Shown piece by piece: positions 24,301 through 33,507 of a stretch of 57,527 bases of DNA. A model generated the notes under the pieces. That model saw only the letters and a list, made by a program, of their open reading frames with translations. It searched no databases and was not told the DNA's origin. Made by a program: the position numbers and the translations under genes. Origin of the DNA: a virus; the IMG/VR virus record IMGVR_UViG_3300032309_003728, positions 1 through 57,527 of that record; one strand, given 5' to 3'. Position 1 is the stretch's first letter. The number at the start of each line of letters is the position of its first letter.

Positions 24301-24956
24301 ACGTAAAATTAATATCATTAACAGATGCTAATATAGAGGGAGTTTTAAATTCAGAAGATCTTGTCGCTTATTGTGCTAGAGTCAGTAATCCGTCAAACCA
24401 AATGAATACTGAAACTGCACCAAAACTTTTAAAATTTTTAATCAAACACAAACATTGGTCACCATTAGAAATGGTAGACATGACAGTAGAAATTAAAACG
24501 AGCAGAGCGATAGCTGCTCAAATTTTAAGACACAGATCATTTTCGTTTCAAGAATTTAGTTTAAGATATAGTTTAGCTACAGAATATGAAGATATAGAAC
24601 TCAGACTTCAGGGTGATAAAAATAGACAAGTAGGAGAAAATTTATTGCCAAAAAAAGACACAGCTTATAATTCTATTACAAATTTAATTTCAGAAAGTTT
24701 AGCTTTAAGCGAGCACTGTTATCAAACTATGATTGATAATGGAATAGCGAAAGAAGTTGCCAGAATGATTCTACCATTGACTACTCAGACTACTATGTAT
24801 ATGAAAGGAACACTGAGGTCTTGGATACATTATATAGAATTGAGAACAGAGGAAAATACTCAAAAAGAACACAGGCTTATAGCGGAAGAATGCAAGAGTA
24901 TTTTTATGAAAAAATTTCCAATCATATCGGAGGCATTAGAATGGAAGAAAACGTAA
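24297..24956 (+). CDS. thyX: Flavin-dependent thymidylate synthase, 219 aa
   Basis: ThyX makes dTMP from dUMP with FAD, methylene-THF and NADPH. The signature RHR-x7-S is present exactly as R78-H79-R80 to S88, followed by LRY. The length and fold are typical. It overlaps the helicase gene by 4 bp and the primase by 16 bp. Together with the dCMP deaminase it gives a complete pathway from dCMP to dTMP. Confidence 0.94.
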   Translation: MNVKLISLTDANIEGVLNSEDLVAYCARVSNPSNQMNTETAPKLLKFLIKHKHWSPLEMVDMTVEIKTSRAIAAQILRHRSFSFQEFSLRYSLATEYEDIELRLQGDKNRQVGENLLPKKDTAYNSITNLISESLALSEHCYQTMIDNGIAKEVARMILPLTTQTTMYMKGTLRSWIHYIELRTEENTQKEHRLIAEECKSIFMKKFPIISEALEWKKT

Positions 24957-25852
24957 ATAGCATATACCAAATATTAACTAATATAGGATATTCCCTAAAA
25001 GATTGTGGGAAAGAGTATAGGACTAAACCTATTTATAGGGATAGTGATAATGATACTGTGCTAAGGATATATAAGGATACAGGATTTTGGGTAGATTTTA
25101 AAGAAAATATAAGTGGAGACTTTCCCTCGTTAATTAAAAAAAGTTTAAAACTTGACACAGAAGATCAAGCTAAAAGTTGGCTTAAGGACAAAAACTATTC
25201 AACTATAAACTATCAATCAGAAATTCAACCTAAAATAAAAGAGAAAAAGACGTTTGATAAAGAACTTCTTTTAAAGCTTGAGAAAAAGCACGAGTATTGG
25301 ATAAATAGAAATGTGAATGAAGAAACCTTGCATCTTTTTAAGGGTGGATTAGCCAAAGCTGGAAAGATGAAGAATAGGTATGTATTCCCAATTTTTAATA
25401 ATAAACAAGAGATAATAGGATTTTCTGGAAGAGATGTAACGAATGAAAGTAAAATTAAATGGAAGCATTTAGGGGATAAATCTAATTGGTGCTATCCTTT
25501 GTTCTTGAATCTAGAAACCTTAAAACAAGAAAAAGAAATTTTTATAATAGAAAGCATAGGAGATTGCTTATCCCTATGGGATGCTGGTGTACAAAATACT
25601 ATTGTAACATTTGGTTTAGAAATTAGTACTGCCATATTAAATGTATTACTAAAAATAGATCCAAATAAAATTTATATATCATTCAATAATGATTCAAGCA
25701 AAAACAACGCAGGAAATAATGCTTCTGAAAAAGCCGTGAATAAACTTTTGAGATATTTCGATAAGAATCAAATTAAAATAAAATTACCTGTTAAAAAAGA
25801 TTTCGGAGAAATGTCCATAGAAGAAATAAAAGAATGGAAAATTAAAACTTGA
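24941..25852 (+). CDS. DnaG-like primase, small, altered Toprim, 303 aa
   Basis: The usual Toprim strand IFIIESIGDCLSLWDAG places a Glu near residue 204, and ISFNNDSSKNNAGNNA occupies the place of the DxD acidic strand, but one Asp is Asn. The zinc-ribbon domain of DnaG is missing; residues 27-55 form a short piece in its place. I choose the ATG at 24941 since a GGAGG Shine-Dalgarno lies 8 nt before it; a frame start at 24821 lies inside thyX. It would prime lagging-strand synthesis with the helicase. The altered metal site should be tested. Confidence 0.75.
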   Translation: MEENVNSIYQILTNIGYSLKDCGKEYRTKPIYRDSDNDTVLRIYKDTGFWVDFKENISGDFPSLIKKSLKLDTEDQAKSWLKDKNYSTINYQSEIQPKIKEKKTFDKELLLKLEKKHEYWINRNVNEETLHLFKGGLAKAGKMKNRYVFPIFNNKQEIIGFSGRDVTNESKIKWKHLGDKSNWCYPLFLNLETLKQEKEIFIIESIGDCLSLWDAGVQNTIVTFGLEISTAILNVLLKIDPNKIYISFNNDSSKNNAGNNASEKAVNKLLRYFDKNQIKIKLPVKKDFGEMSIEEIKEWKIKT

Positions 25853-26793
25853 AAGTTCTATCAGCTTCAAGAATAAAAACCTTAGAAACCTGTTCATGGG
25901 TTTATTGGAATAATTATCACACTAAAGTTCCACAGACTCAAAATGATGGAGCCTTGAGGGGTACTATTTGTCATACAGTCTTTGAATTGCTTTTGAATCC
26001 AAAACATAAGAAGCATTACAATAAAATTATAAAACAAAATTCTATCACTGGAAGCAAAGCGATGGAAAGATTAGTTAAGAAATTAAAAGCAAAAGTTGGG
26101 CTAGATCCCTCTAATTTTGAAATATTAGACCAAATGATTATGGTTGGATTAAAGCATGACTTTTTTGGAGAAGGAGGCAAAATAGTAAAACCTGAATTTC
26201 CTTTTGAGATAAAGAATGATAGTCCAAAATATCATATTAAAGGTTTTATAGATAAACCAATTAAAAAGAAAAAAGAAATGCATATAGTTGATTATAAAAG
26301 CTCTAAATATAAATTTAGAGGAGATGACTTAGAAGCTAATATTCAAGCTATGATGTATAGTTTGGCTAGTTTAAAAATTTGGCCAAAGTTAAAACCTATA
26401 GTTAAATTTTTATTTTTAAGATTCCCAAAACAACCAATACAACAGCTTTCTTTTACAGAAGAACAAATTAAAGGTTTTGAATATTATTTAGAGCATATAA
26501 ACAATTATATAAATAATTTTGATGAAGATACTGCTCAAGCAAATTTTGCTGCGGATAACGAAAAGAATAAATGGATGTGTCAAATTGGTGGATGGAAATG
26601 CCCATACAAGGATTCATATGAGTATTATGTAAAATTAAACACAGAAGGAGAAGTGATTGAATCTAATTTTGATGGAAATTTTAAAGAAACAAAAGGGTTT
26701 GTAATAGAGAAAAGATCTTATGAAGGTTGCCCAAAGTGGAAACGAAGTCCAGACACACCTAACACAATTATTAAAGACGAATTTTTAGATTGA
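25849..26793 (+). CDS. PD-(D/E)XK nuclease with possible Fe-S cysteines, 314 aa
   Basis: The RecB/Cas4-type fold shows GTICHTVFELLL near the start, then KGFIDKP, HIVDYKSS (the D and ExK-like centre) and an EANIQAMMYSLA helix. Cys15 near the N-terminus and three cysteines at the C-terminus (MCQIGGWKC, then EGCPKW) have the spacing expected of the Fe-S cluster in Cas4 and AddAB nucleases. The start is TTG at 25849, overlapping the primase stop. It probably processes DNA ends in recombination or repair. Confidence 0.72.
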   Translation: MKVLSASRIKTLETCSWVYWNNYHTKVPQTQNDGALRGTICHTVFELLLNPKHKKHYNKIIKQNSITGSKAMERLVKKLKAKVGLDPSNFEILDQMIMVGLKHDFFGEGGKIVKPEFPFEIKNDSPKYHIKGFIDKPIKKKKEMHIVDYKSSKYKFRGDDLEANIQAMMYSLASLKIWPKLKPIVKFLFLRFPKQPIQQLSFTEEQIKGFEYYLEHINNYINNFDEDTAQANFAADNEKNKWMCQIGGWKCPYKDSYEYYVKLNTEGEVIESNFDGNFKETKGFVIEKRSYEGCPKWKRSPDTPNTIIKDEFLD

Positions 26794-26817
26794 CAAGATA
26801 TATATTATAATTATAAT
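26790..26817 (+). promoter_or_regulatory. Leaderless promoter of the polymerase operon
   Basis: TTGACA (26790-26795), 16 bp, TATAAT (26812-26817), then 6 nt to the ATG at 26824. The -35 box overlaps the end of the nuclease gene. Confidence 0.82.
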
Positions 26818-26823
26818 AAGGTT

Positions 26824-27588
26824 ATGGATATTATTCCTTTATTTAAATCTCACTATAGTATAGGAAGGTCTATACTTACTCTTGAGGATGAAGACCATAA
26901 TAATACTTATCCAGATTCAATTATTAATATAATAAAAGAAAATAACTTAAAAAGCCTTTATCTTGTAGAGGATAATATGTCCTCTTTTCTACAAGCTTAT
27001 ACTAATACTAAAAAGAATAATATAAATTTAAGATATGGATTAAGAATTACTGTCACAGATAATATGGAAGATAAAAGCGATGAGAGTAGAGTCAAAAATT
27101 GTAAATTTATTATATTTTTTAAAAATAATGAAGGCTACAGAAAATTAATTAAAATATTTAGTATAGCTGCAAAAAACGGTTTCTATTACGAACCAAGAAT
27201 AGACTACAAAACCTTGAAATCATTATGGGATAATAAAGACTTACTTTTATGCGTGCCATTTTATGATTCATTTATTTTTAATAATTTATTAAGAAATTCG
27301 CTGTGCACACCCCAACTCGATTTCTGTTCACCGACTTTCTTTATAGAAGACAATGGCATCCCTTTTGATTCTTTAATAAAATCAAAAGTATTAGATTATT
27401 GTGATAAAAATAAAAACGATACAATGAACGTAAAAAGCGTATTTTATAAAACAAAATCTGACTTTAAAGCTTATTTAACTTTTAGATGCATAAATGTCAG
27501 AACAACTTTAAATAAACCAGAAATAGAGCATATGACAAGTGATACTTTTTGCTTTGAAAGCTGGATGGAGAAAATCAAAAATGGATGA
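26824..27588 (+). CDS. DNA polymerase III alpha PHP domain, separate protein, 254 aa
   Basis: The start PLFKSHYSIGRSILTLED, then LYLVEDNMSSFLQAY, LRYGLRITVTD, FKNNEGYRKLIKIFSIAAKNGFYYEPRIDY and a final FCFESW follow the N-terminal PHP domain of DnaE. Typical ligands are not kept: the HxH start reads KSH, the DH of the second motif reads EDN, and the E of the third is missing. So this domain is probably no longer a metal enzyme. The polymerase core is in a different gene 0.8 kb on, and the exonuclease gene starts within the last bases of this one. Confidence 0.78.
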   Translation: MDIIPLFKSHYSIGRSILTLEDEDHNNTYPDSIINIIKENNLKSLYLVEDNMSSFLQAYTNTKKNNINLRYGLRITVTDNMEDKSDESRVKNCKFIIFFKNNEGYRKLIKIFSIAAKNGFYYEPRIDYKTLKSLWDNKDLLLCVPFYDSFIFNNLLRNSLCTPQLDFCSPTFFIEDNGIPFDSLIKSKVLDYCDKNKNDTMNVKSVFYKTKSDFKAYLTFRCINVRTTLNKPEIEHMTSDTFCFESWMEKIKNG

Positions 27589-28219
27589 ACATCTTTTAAG
27601 ATACGATAAAAATAAAAGCTTTATTTTTATAGACTTTGAAACTTTTAATCTATGTTTAAATTTTTGCCATAATTTACCTTGGCAGATTGGAATGCTTAAA
27701 GTAAAAGGCGACACAAAAATGGACAGTAAAAACTATTATATAAATTGGGATACTGCTTTAAGAATAAGTGATGACGCTGCAAGAATCACCAGATACGATC
27801 ATAATAAAGTTAAAAAATTAGGAGTAAAAATAGAAGAGATATTTCCAACAATTAAAGATTGGTTAGATCATACCGATTATATTGTGGGGCATAATATATT
27901 GGGTTTTGATTTATATTTAATAAAAGAGCTTTATAAAAAAATGGGATGTCATTGGGAGCATTTGACCGAAAAAATAATAGATACAAATTGTGTCGCCAGA
28001 GGTATTAAATACAACTTACCATACAAAAGATCAGATAATTTCTTAGAATATCAATACAAAATTTATCATACCAGAAGAAAAGACGTAAAAAGTTCTCTTA
28101 CATTTTTAGGAAAAGAATCTGCGATAGATCATGATTACGAAAAGCTTCATGACGCATTAAATGATCTTGACTTAAATTTAAAAATATGGAATAAATTGAA
28201 ATGGCAGGTAGACTTATAA
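27581..28219 (+). CDS. DnaQ-like 3'-5' exonuclease, 212 aa
   Basis: DEDDh proofreading nuclease: IFIDFET (Asp18, Glu20), VGHNILGFD (third acid) and HDYEKLHDALNDLDLNLK (His and last Asp). I prefer ATG 27581, which overlaps the PHP gene stop in ATGGATGA, to the longer frame start at 27539. It sits between the PHP and polymerase genes, as the exonuclease is inserted between or within the same domains in PolC. It probably edits errors of the nearby polymerase. Confidence 0.8.
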   Translation: MDEHLLRYDKNKSFIFIDFETFNLCLNFCHNLPWQIGMLKVKGDTKMDSKNYYINWDTALRISDDAARITRYDHNKVKKLGVKIEEIFPTIKDWLDHTDYIVGHNILGFDLYLIKELYKKMGCHWEHLTEKIIDTNCVARGIKYNLPYKRSDNFLEYQYKIYHTRRKDVKSSLTFLGKESAIDHDYEKLHDALNDLDLNLKIWNKLKWQVDL

Positions 28220-28220
28220 T

Positions 28221-28436
28221 ATGGCTTCACTAGATGACATTTATGACGCGCTAGATGTATTAGACAAAGCTGATGCAGAATACATGCTTATAACTATACA
28301 AAAAGGAAAAAAGCAAGGAAAGGCAGATGTATTTTTTAATCTAAAAAATGAAGATTCCTTGAAAATACTTTCTAAAGGATTAAAAACCTTTAGCGAGGAA
28401 ATAGATAGAAAGAAAGAAAATGGAGACTTTAATTAA
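28221..28436 (+). CDS. Small acidic/basic protein between exonuclease and polymerase, 71 aa
   Basis: Helical, with alternating charges: DDIYDALDVLDKADAEYML, then KKQGKADVFFNL and a helical tail. It begins 1 bp after the exonuclease stop and overlaps the polymerase start by 17 bp, so it is translated with both. It may link subunits of the split polymerase. No family recognised. Confidence 0.5.
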   Translation: MASLDDIYDALDVLDKADAEYMLITIQKGKKQGKADVFFNLKNEDSLKILSKGLKTFSEEIDRKKENGDFN

Positions 28437-30993
28437 CTCAAAAAAATTCGAAGAGAACTTCTCTCAAGTAAACTTACCCCTTCATGGTGTAAGGCTCCCT
28501 GAGTTTCATATAGACAATAAGTACAAGCACGAATTAAATATAAGCGAAGATTCTTCGAATTATGATTTTCTTCGAGCTTTAACATTAAAAGGTTTAAAAA
28601 ACTTAAATCTAAAAAATGATTCTAAAGAATACCATAATTATATTAGTAGAATCAAACATGAGTTAGACACAATTAAAGAGCTTGGATTTATTGATTATAT
28701 ATTACTGGTTTGGCACGTTATCAACTATTGCAAAGAGAATAATATACCAGTTGGTCTTGGCAGAGGGTCTGCTGCGGGTTCATTAATTTTATTTTTAATA
28801 GGCGTGACAAGAATAGACAGCTTAAAATATAACCTTTATTTCGAAAGATTTATATCCAAGATTAGAGCTAAAAAGCAAGAAGTCGATGGGGTAATGTACT
28901 TGGATGGTACATTAATGTGCGACGTAGATTTAGATATATGTTATTATAATAGACAAAAGGTTCTACAACATTTAGAGGAAAAATTCAAAGGAAAAACAAG
29001 TAAGATTTTAACTCTTAATAGTTTAAGTGGAAGGCTTTTGATGAAAGAGTGCGGGAAAATAATTGGAGAAAAATCAGACCAAGAAATGACTGAGATATCA
29101 GCCCTAATACCTAAAGTTTATGGTCAAGTCAAAGATATTCAAGAAGCTTATGAAGATGTACCCAAGTTTAAAAAATGGTGCGATGAGAATAAAGAAATTT
29201 ATGGAACTGCTCTTAAGTTAAGAAACCTTATTAAGAATAAGGGTGTTCACCCTTCTGGAGTTTTGTTGTCTTATAATAAGTTAGAGGAATCTTGCCCGAC
29301 TGAATTTTCTAGCGACAAAGAACCTGTATCATCTTTCGATATGAATTGGGTTTCTTTATTCAATATCAAATTAGATATATTAGGCTTGAGAAGCGTTTCT
29401 GTTGTTGATGACGTTTGCAAGCAGATAGGCGTAAAAATAACTGATATAGATTTAAATGATTTGTCAATATACAGATCTTTGCAAGAGCTTAAAACCCCAC
29501 ACGGATTATTTCAAATTGAAGCTGATACAAATTTTAGAGTCTGCAAACAAGTAAAACCAAAAAATCTAGAAGAATTAAGTGCTGTTTTGGCTTTGGCTAG
29601 ACCTGGGGCTTTACAATTCGCAGAAACGTATGCTCGTTATACTAATACTCAGCAATACGAAGGTATACATCCATTCTTCGATGATATTTTAAAACAAACA
29701 GGTGGAGTTGCTTTGTATCAAGAACAATTGATGCAAATGGCAAATAAAATTGGTTTTACTCTAGATGAAGCGGAAATCTTAAGAAGAATTGTAGGCAAGA
29801 AGAAAACTGAAGAGATCAAAACTTGGAAAAAGAAAATCGAAAATAAGATTAAAGAAAATAACTTGCCAAAAGAAGTAGGAGATATTTTATGGAAAATTTT
29901 AGAAGACTCAGCGAATTATTCGTTTAATAAATCTCATTCAATTGCTTATGCGGCTTTGGCTGCTTGTACTGTGTATTTAAAATTTAATTATCCAAAAGAA
30001 TTTTTCTTGTCTCTATTAAAAATGACTAGGCACGAACCAGATTCAATAGGAGAGATTTCAAAAATTCAAAAAGAAATGAGCGCCTTCAATATCAAGTTGT
30101 TGCGCCCACACATTATAAAATCTGATATGGATTTTTCTATTGAAGGAAATGATATTAGATTTGGATTACTATCTGTTAAAGGGATTTCTGATAAATCAAT
30201 TGAAAAGTTGAACAGCTTTAGAAATAGATACTCTAATAAATTTGAAATCTTTCAAGCTGCTGAAGAGGCAGATTTAAATATTGGAGTTCTTTGCTCTTTA
30301 ATTCAAGCAGGTGCTTTGACTGGATTCAAGCAATCAAGAAGTAAGATTGTTCTAGAGGCTCAATTATGGAATATTTTAAATGCAAAAGAAAAGAAGTTCT
30401 GTATTTCTTTTGGTGAAAGATTTGAATATGATTTAATTAAAATTATAAAACATTTAAACAAGTTTACTGATGAAAAAAATAAGGTAGTAATAAAGGACTC
30501 TAGATTAGAGACTATTAAAAAGAAGTATGATCCATACCTAAATATATATAACCAAAATAGTAAAAGCGAAAGTTTCGCTAATTGGTATTACGAAAGAAGA
30601 TTATTAGGGTATACTTATGAAAAAACTTTAAAAGATATTTTCCATGATAAAAGACAAAATCTTCAAACCGTGGAAGAGATTTGGGATACTCCAGCTGGCT
30701 CAAAAGTGTTTTTTGTTGGAGAAATAGTTGATGTATATAATGGAATAGCTAAAAACGAGAGAAAGACTAAATTTTGTAGAGTATCAATTACTGATGAAAC
30801 AGATACTATTGATACTCTTTTATTTAATGATTTTATTGAAAGTAATAAATCTTTAAACAACAATAAGAATTACGAAGAAAAGAATATAGTCATAGTAAAA
30901 GGTACTAAAAAGGAAGATGCTGTATTTGGAGAAATTATAGCAATACAAGACCAAAGAATATATATGAAATTAAGTGAATTAAAAATCAAATAA
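28420..30993 (+). CDS. dnaE: DNA polymerase III alpha catalytic core lacking PHP, 857 aa
   Basis: The C-family polymerase core is clear. GRGSAAGS (114-121) lies in the palm, catalytic acids are Asp168/170 in CDVDLD and Asp319 in KLDILGLR, and VLALARPGALQ, YQEQLMQMANKIGF and FNKSHSIAYAALA follow. A tandem HhH-like region is near 565-600, and a C-terminal OB fold (about 750-850) begins KVFFVGEIVD. No PHP domain is present; it is in the gene at 26824. The N-terminal residues 1-60 correspond to the linker after the PHP domain. No tau- or clamp-binding tail is certain. It should be the replicative polymerase of the phage. Confidence 0.9.
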   Translation: METLINSKKFEENFSQVNLPLHGVRLPEFHIDNKYKHELNISEDSSNYDFLRALTLKGLKNLNLKNDSKEYHNYISRIKHELDTIKELGFIDYILLVWHVINYCKENNIPVGLGRGSAAGSLILFLIGVTRIDSLKYNLYFERFISKIRAKKQEVDGVMYLDGTLMCDVDLDICYYNRQKVLQHLEEKFKGKTSKILTLNSLSGRLLMKECGKIIGEKSDQEMTEISALIPKVYGQVKDIQEAYEDVPKFKKWCDENKEIYGTALKLRNLIKNKGVHPSGVLLSYNKLEESCPTEFSSDKEPVSSFDMNWVSLFNIKLDILGLRSVSVVDDVCKQIGVKITDIDLNDLSIYRSLQELKTPHGLFQIEADTNFRVCKQVKPKNLEELSAVLALARPGALQFAETYARYTNTQQYEGIHPFFDDILKQTGGVALYQEQLMQMANKIGFTLDEAEILRRIVGKKKTEEIKTWKKKIENKIKENNLPKEVGDILWKILEDSANYSFNKSHSIAYAALAACTVYLKFNYPKEFFLSLLKMTRHEPDSIGEISKIQKEMSAFNIKLLRPHIIKSDMDFSIEGNDIRFGLLSVKGISDKSIEKLNSFRNRYSNKFEIFQAAEEADLNIGVLCSLIQAGALTGFKQSRSKIVLEAQLWNILNAKEKKFCISFGERFEYDLIKIIKHLNKFTDEKNKVVIKDSRLETIKKKYDPYLNIYNQNSKSESFANWYYERRLLGYTYEKTLKDIFHDKRQNLQTVEEIWDTPAGSKVFFVGEIVDVYNGIAKNERKTKFCRVSITDETDTIDTLLFNDFIESNKSLNNNKNYEEKNIVIVKGTKKEDAVFGEIIAIQDQRIYMKLSELKIK

Positions 30994-30998
30994 TAAAC

Positions 30999-31027
30999 TT
31001 GACAAAAATTCAAATTAATTATATTAT
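30999..31027 (+). promoter_or_regulatory. Leaderless promoter of the SSB-like gene
   Basis: TTGACA (30999-31004), 17 bp, TATTAT (31022-31027), then 6 nt to the ATG at 31034. Confidence 0.82.
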
Positions 31028-31033
31028 CTAAAT

Positions 31034-31579
31034 ATGTTAGCATTTTATAAACCTAATAGTAAAAACACTGGTACAGCTTGTAGCTTTTCTGTTAATCCAA
31101 GAGATTGCTCTATATGGAGCTCCTTAATTAAGCAAAGCTCATGGAATGAATCTAAAAAAATAGGATCATTTTTGGAAAATCAAAATAATCCAAATAAAAG
31201 TGTAAAAATCAAATTCACACTTACCGAAACAGCTGGTCTTTTGGATGCTCTAGAAAGAAATACAGAATTTTCAGCTTATCATACCTCAGAAAAACAATCT
31301 ACACAAATTAAATTATCCCCTTATATTAGAGATAATAAACAGGTTGGTTTCTCTTATATAGTTAATAAAACTGATAAACAAAATAGTGAAAATAAACAAA
31401 GTTATTTAATAGGCTTTTATTTTAATGAATCAAGGCTTTTAAAACAATTTCTAGAATATTCTTTAAATACAGTTTTTGAATCCCAAAGGATAGAAGCAAT
31501 CAAAAAGATTAAAAATAATAAAAATAATTATAAAGAAAATGAACCAGATGCTGTTGCTGAAGAATCCGATCTTTGGTAA
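31034..31579 (+). CDS. Candidate single-stranded DNA-binding protein, 181 aa
   Basis: Residues 1-135 are beta-rich, with CSFSVNPRDCSIWSSLIKQSSW, KVKFTLTETAGLLDALE and ISFGFSYIVNK-like strands. A Lys-rich linker is followed by an acidic tip ending in an aromatic (EPDAVAEESDLW). Such tails mark many SSB proteins, which use them to recruit replication partners. A leaderless promoter of its own suggests strong early expression. The fold itself is not one I can name, so the SSB call rests on the tail and the place between polymerase and later genes. Confidence 0.5.
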   Translation: MLAFYKPNSKNTGTACSFSVNPRDCSIWSSLIKQSSWNESKKIGSFLENQNNPNKSVKIKFTLTETAGLLDALERNTEFSAYHTSEKQSTQIKLSPYIRDNKQVGFSYIVNKTDKQNSENKQSYLIGFYFNESRLLKQFLEYSLNTVFESQRIEAIKKIKNNKNNYKENEPDAVAEESDLW

Positions 31580-31584
31580 AATAA

Positions 31585-33504
31585 ATGTCGAAAAAAAAGA
31601 AATTAGTATATCAATCCGATTTTAGTTTAGCCAAAACAGGTTTTGGAAGAGCAGCAAAAACCCTGCTTTCTTATTTGTATTCTACTGGAAAATATGACAT
31701 AACTCATTATTCTTGCGGTCTCCCATATAATCATCCAGAATTCGAAAAGACTCCTTGGAAAACAATTGGCTCTTTGCCGAATAATCAAATGGAAATCCAG
31801 GAAATAAATAAAGACCCAAATCTAGCCAGACTAGCTAGCTATGGTTCGTATTATTTAGATAAAGTAATACAAGACGAAAAACCAGACATTTATATTGCTG
31901 TTCAAGACATATGGGGAATAGACTTTGCTGTTAATAAAAAATGGTTTAAAAAGATAACGTCTGTTCTGTGGACGACGTTAGATTCACTACCAATTTTGCC
32001 TACTGCTGTAGAAGCTGCAAAAAAAGTTAAAAATTATTGGATTTGGAGTAAATTCGCAACAGATGCTTTGCATGACATGGGATTTAAGGACGTTAAAACT
32101 GTTCATGGACCATTAGAGACTAAAAGTTTTTTTAAATTAAGTAATGAAAACAAACGAAATTTAAGATCAAAATTCAATATACCTGAAGACGCATTTATAG
32201 TAGGATTTGTTTTTAGAAATCAATTAAGAAAAAGTGTGCCTAATTTGCTAGAAGGATACGCTTTATGGAAAAGATCTAATCCAAGTATTAAAAATTCTTT
32301 TCTATTATTACATACTCATTGGGGCGAAGGATGGAATATTTATAAGCTAGCGGATGAATATAATGTTGATAAAAGAGAGATTTTGACTACCTATGTATGT
32401 AAAAATTGTGGTGATTATGAAATTAAAAATTTTCAAGGACAAGATTTAAATTGTAAATTTTGTGGAACCGAAAAAGCTCAAATAACTACAAACGTAGGAC
32501 TAGGCGTAACAGAAGAGCAACTTAATGAAGTTTATAATTTGATGGACGTTTATTGTCATCCTTTTACGAGTGGTGGGCAAGAAATACCAATACAAGAAGC
32601 AAAACTAACCGAGTTAATAACTTTGGTAACAAATTATTCATGCGGAGAAGAGTTGTGCGACAACGAAGCCGCTTCTCTTCCATTGGAGTGGTCTGAATAT
32701 AGAGAGCATGGAACAGAATTTAGAAAGGCTTCAACTAAACCAAATTCTATAGCTAAACAATTAAATAAAGTCTATAATATGACTAAGCAAAAAAGAGATG
32801 AAATGGGTAAAAAAGCTAGAGATTGGACCATAGATAATTATTCCATAGAAAAGATCGGAAAAGATTTAGAAGACTTTATTGACAATGCTCCTTTTACAGA
32901 ATACGATTTTTCATTAAAAGAAGAAAAAAGAGACCCAACTCATGTGATTCCAAAAATAGAATCTAATAGTGATTGGATTATTTACATGTATCATAACATT
33001 CTAAAAATGAAAGATGTAAACGAAAATGATGAAGGTTTCAAATATTGGATGGATCAATTAAGCAAAGGCGCTAATAGAAATGACATAGAAAAATACTTTA
33101 GACAAATGGCAATAAAAGAGAATCAAGAAAATGAAAAAGTATTATTTGATCACCTTTTAGATCCAGACGATGAAGGCAAAAGAATTTTATTAGTAATGCC
33201 TCAAAGTGCTGGTGACGTCTTCTGGTGTACATCATTATTTCCTTCTATTAAAGAAACTTATCCAGATTATAATTTATATTTTGCGACAAAAAAAGAGTAT
33301 ATGGAGATTTTAGATGGCAATGAATATCTTCATAAAATCATAGAGTATAATCCTGTAATGGATAATTTAATTTGGTCGGAAGGGCAAGGAAACCATAAAG
33401 GGTATTTTGATATCACATTTTTGCCATATATAGGCACACAAAAGATTTTAAATTATCTTCATAATGGAAAAGATAAATTAGCTTTTGATATTAAAGCTTT
33501 TTGA
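31585..33504 (+). CDS. GT4 glycosyltransferase fused to DUF4214-like and GT9 N-domain, 639 aa
   Basis: Residues 1-430 have a GT4 fold, with FRNQLRKSVPNLLEGY and YCHPFTSGGQEIPIQEAKL as the donor site. A zinc ribbon (CKNC ... CKFC) is inserted near 272-295. Residues 465-515 (MYHNILKMKD ... YWMDQLSKG) resemble DUF4214. Residues 530-639 start KRILLVMPQSAGDVFWCTSLFPSI, the N-terminal half of a GT9 heptosyltransferase, and stop at TGA 33502. The missing GT9 C-half is found 385 bp on, in the same reading frame. The start is ATG 31585. Confidence 0.75.
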   Translation: MSKKKKLVYQSDFSLAKTGFGRAAKTLLSYLYSTGKYDITHYSCGLPYNHPEFEKTPWKTIGSLPNNQMEIQEINKDPNLARLASYGSYYLDKVIQDEKPDIYIAVQDIWGIDFAVNKKWFKKITSVLWTTLDSLPILPTAVEAAKKVKNYWIWSKFATDALHDMGFKDVKTVHGPLETKSFFKLSNENKRNLRSKFNIPEDAFIVGFVFRNQLRKSVPNLLEGYALWKRSNPSIKNSFLLLHTHWGEGWNIYKLADEYNVDKREILTTYVCKNCGDYEIKNFQGQDLNCKFCGTEKAQITTNVGLGVTEEQLNEVYNLMDVYCHPFTSGGQEIPIQEAKLTELITLVTNYSCGEELCDNEAASLPLEWSEYREHGTEFRKASTKPNSIAKQLNKVYNMTKQKRDEMGKKARDWTIDNYSIEKIGKDLEDFIDNAPFTEYDFSLKEEKRDPTHVIPKIESNSDWIIYMYHNILKMKDVNENDEGFKYWMDQLSKGANRNDIEKYFRQMAIKENQENEKVLFDHLLDPDDEGKRILLVMPQSAGDVFWCTSLFPSIKETYPDYNLYFATKKEYMEILDGNEYLHKIIEYNPVMDNLIWSEGQGNHKGYFDITFLPYIGTQKILNYLHNGKDKLAFDIKAF

Positions 33505-33507
33505 AAC

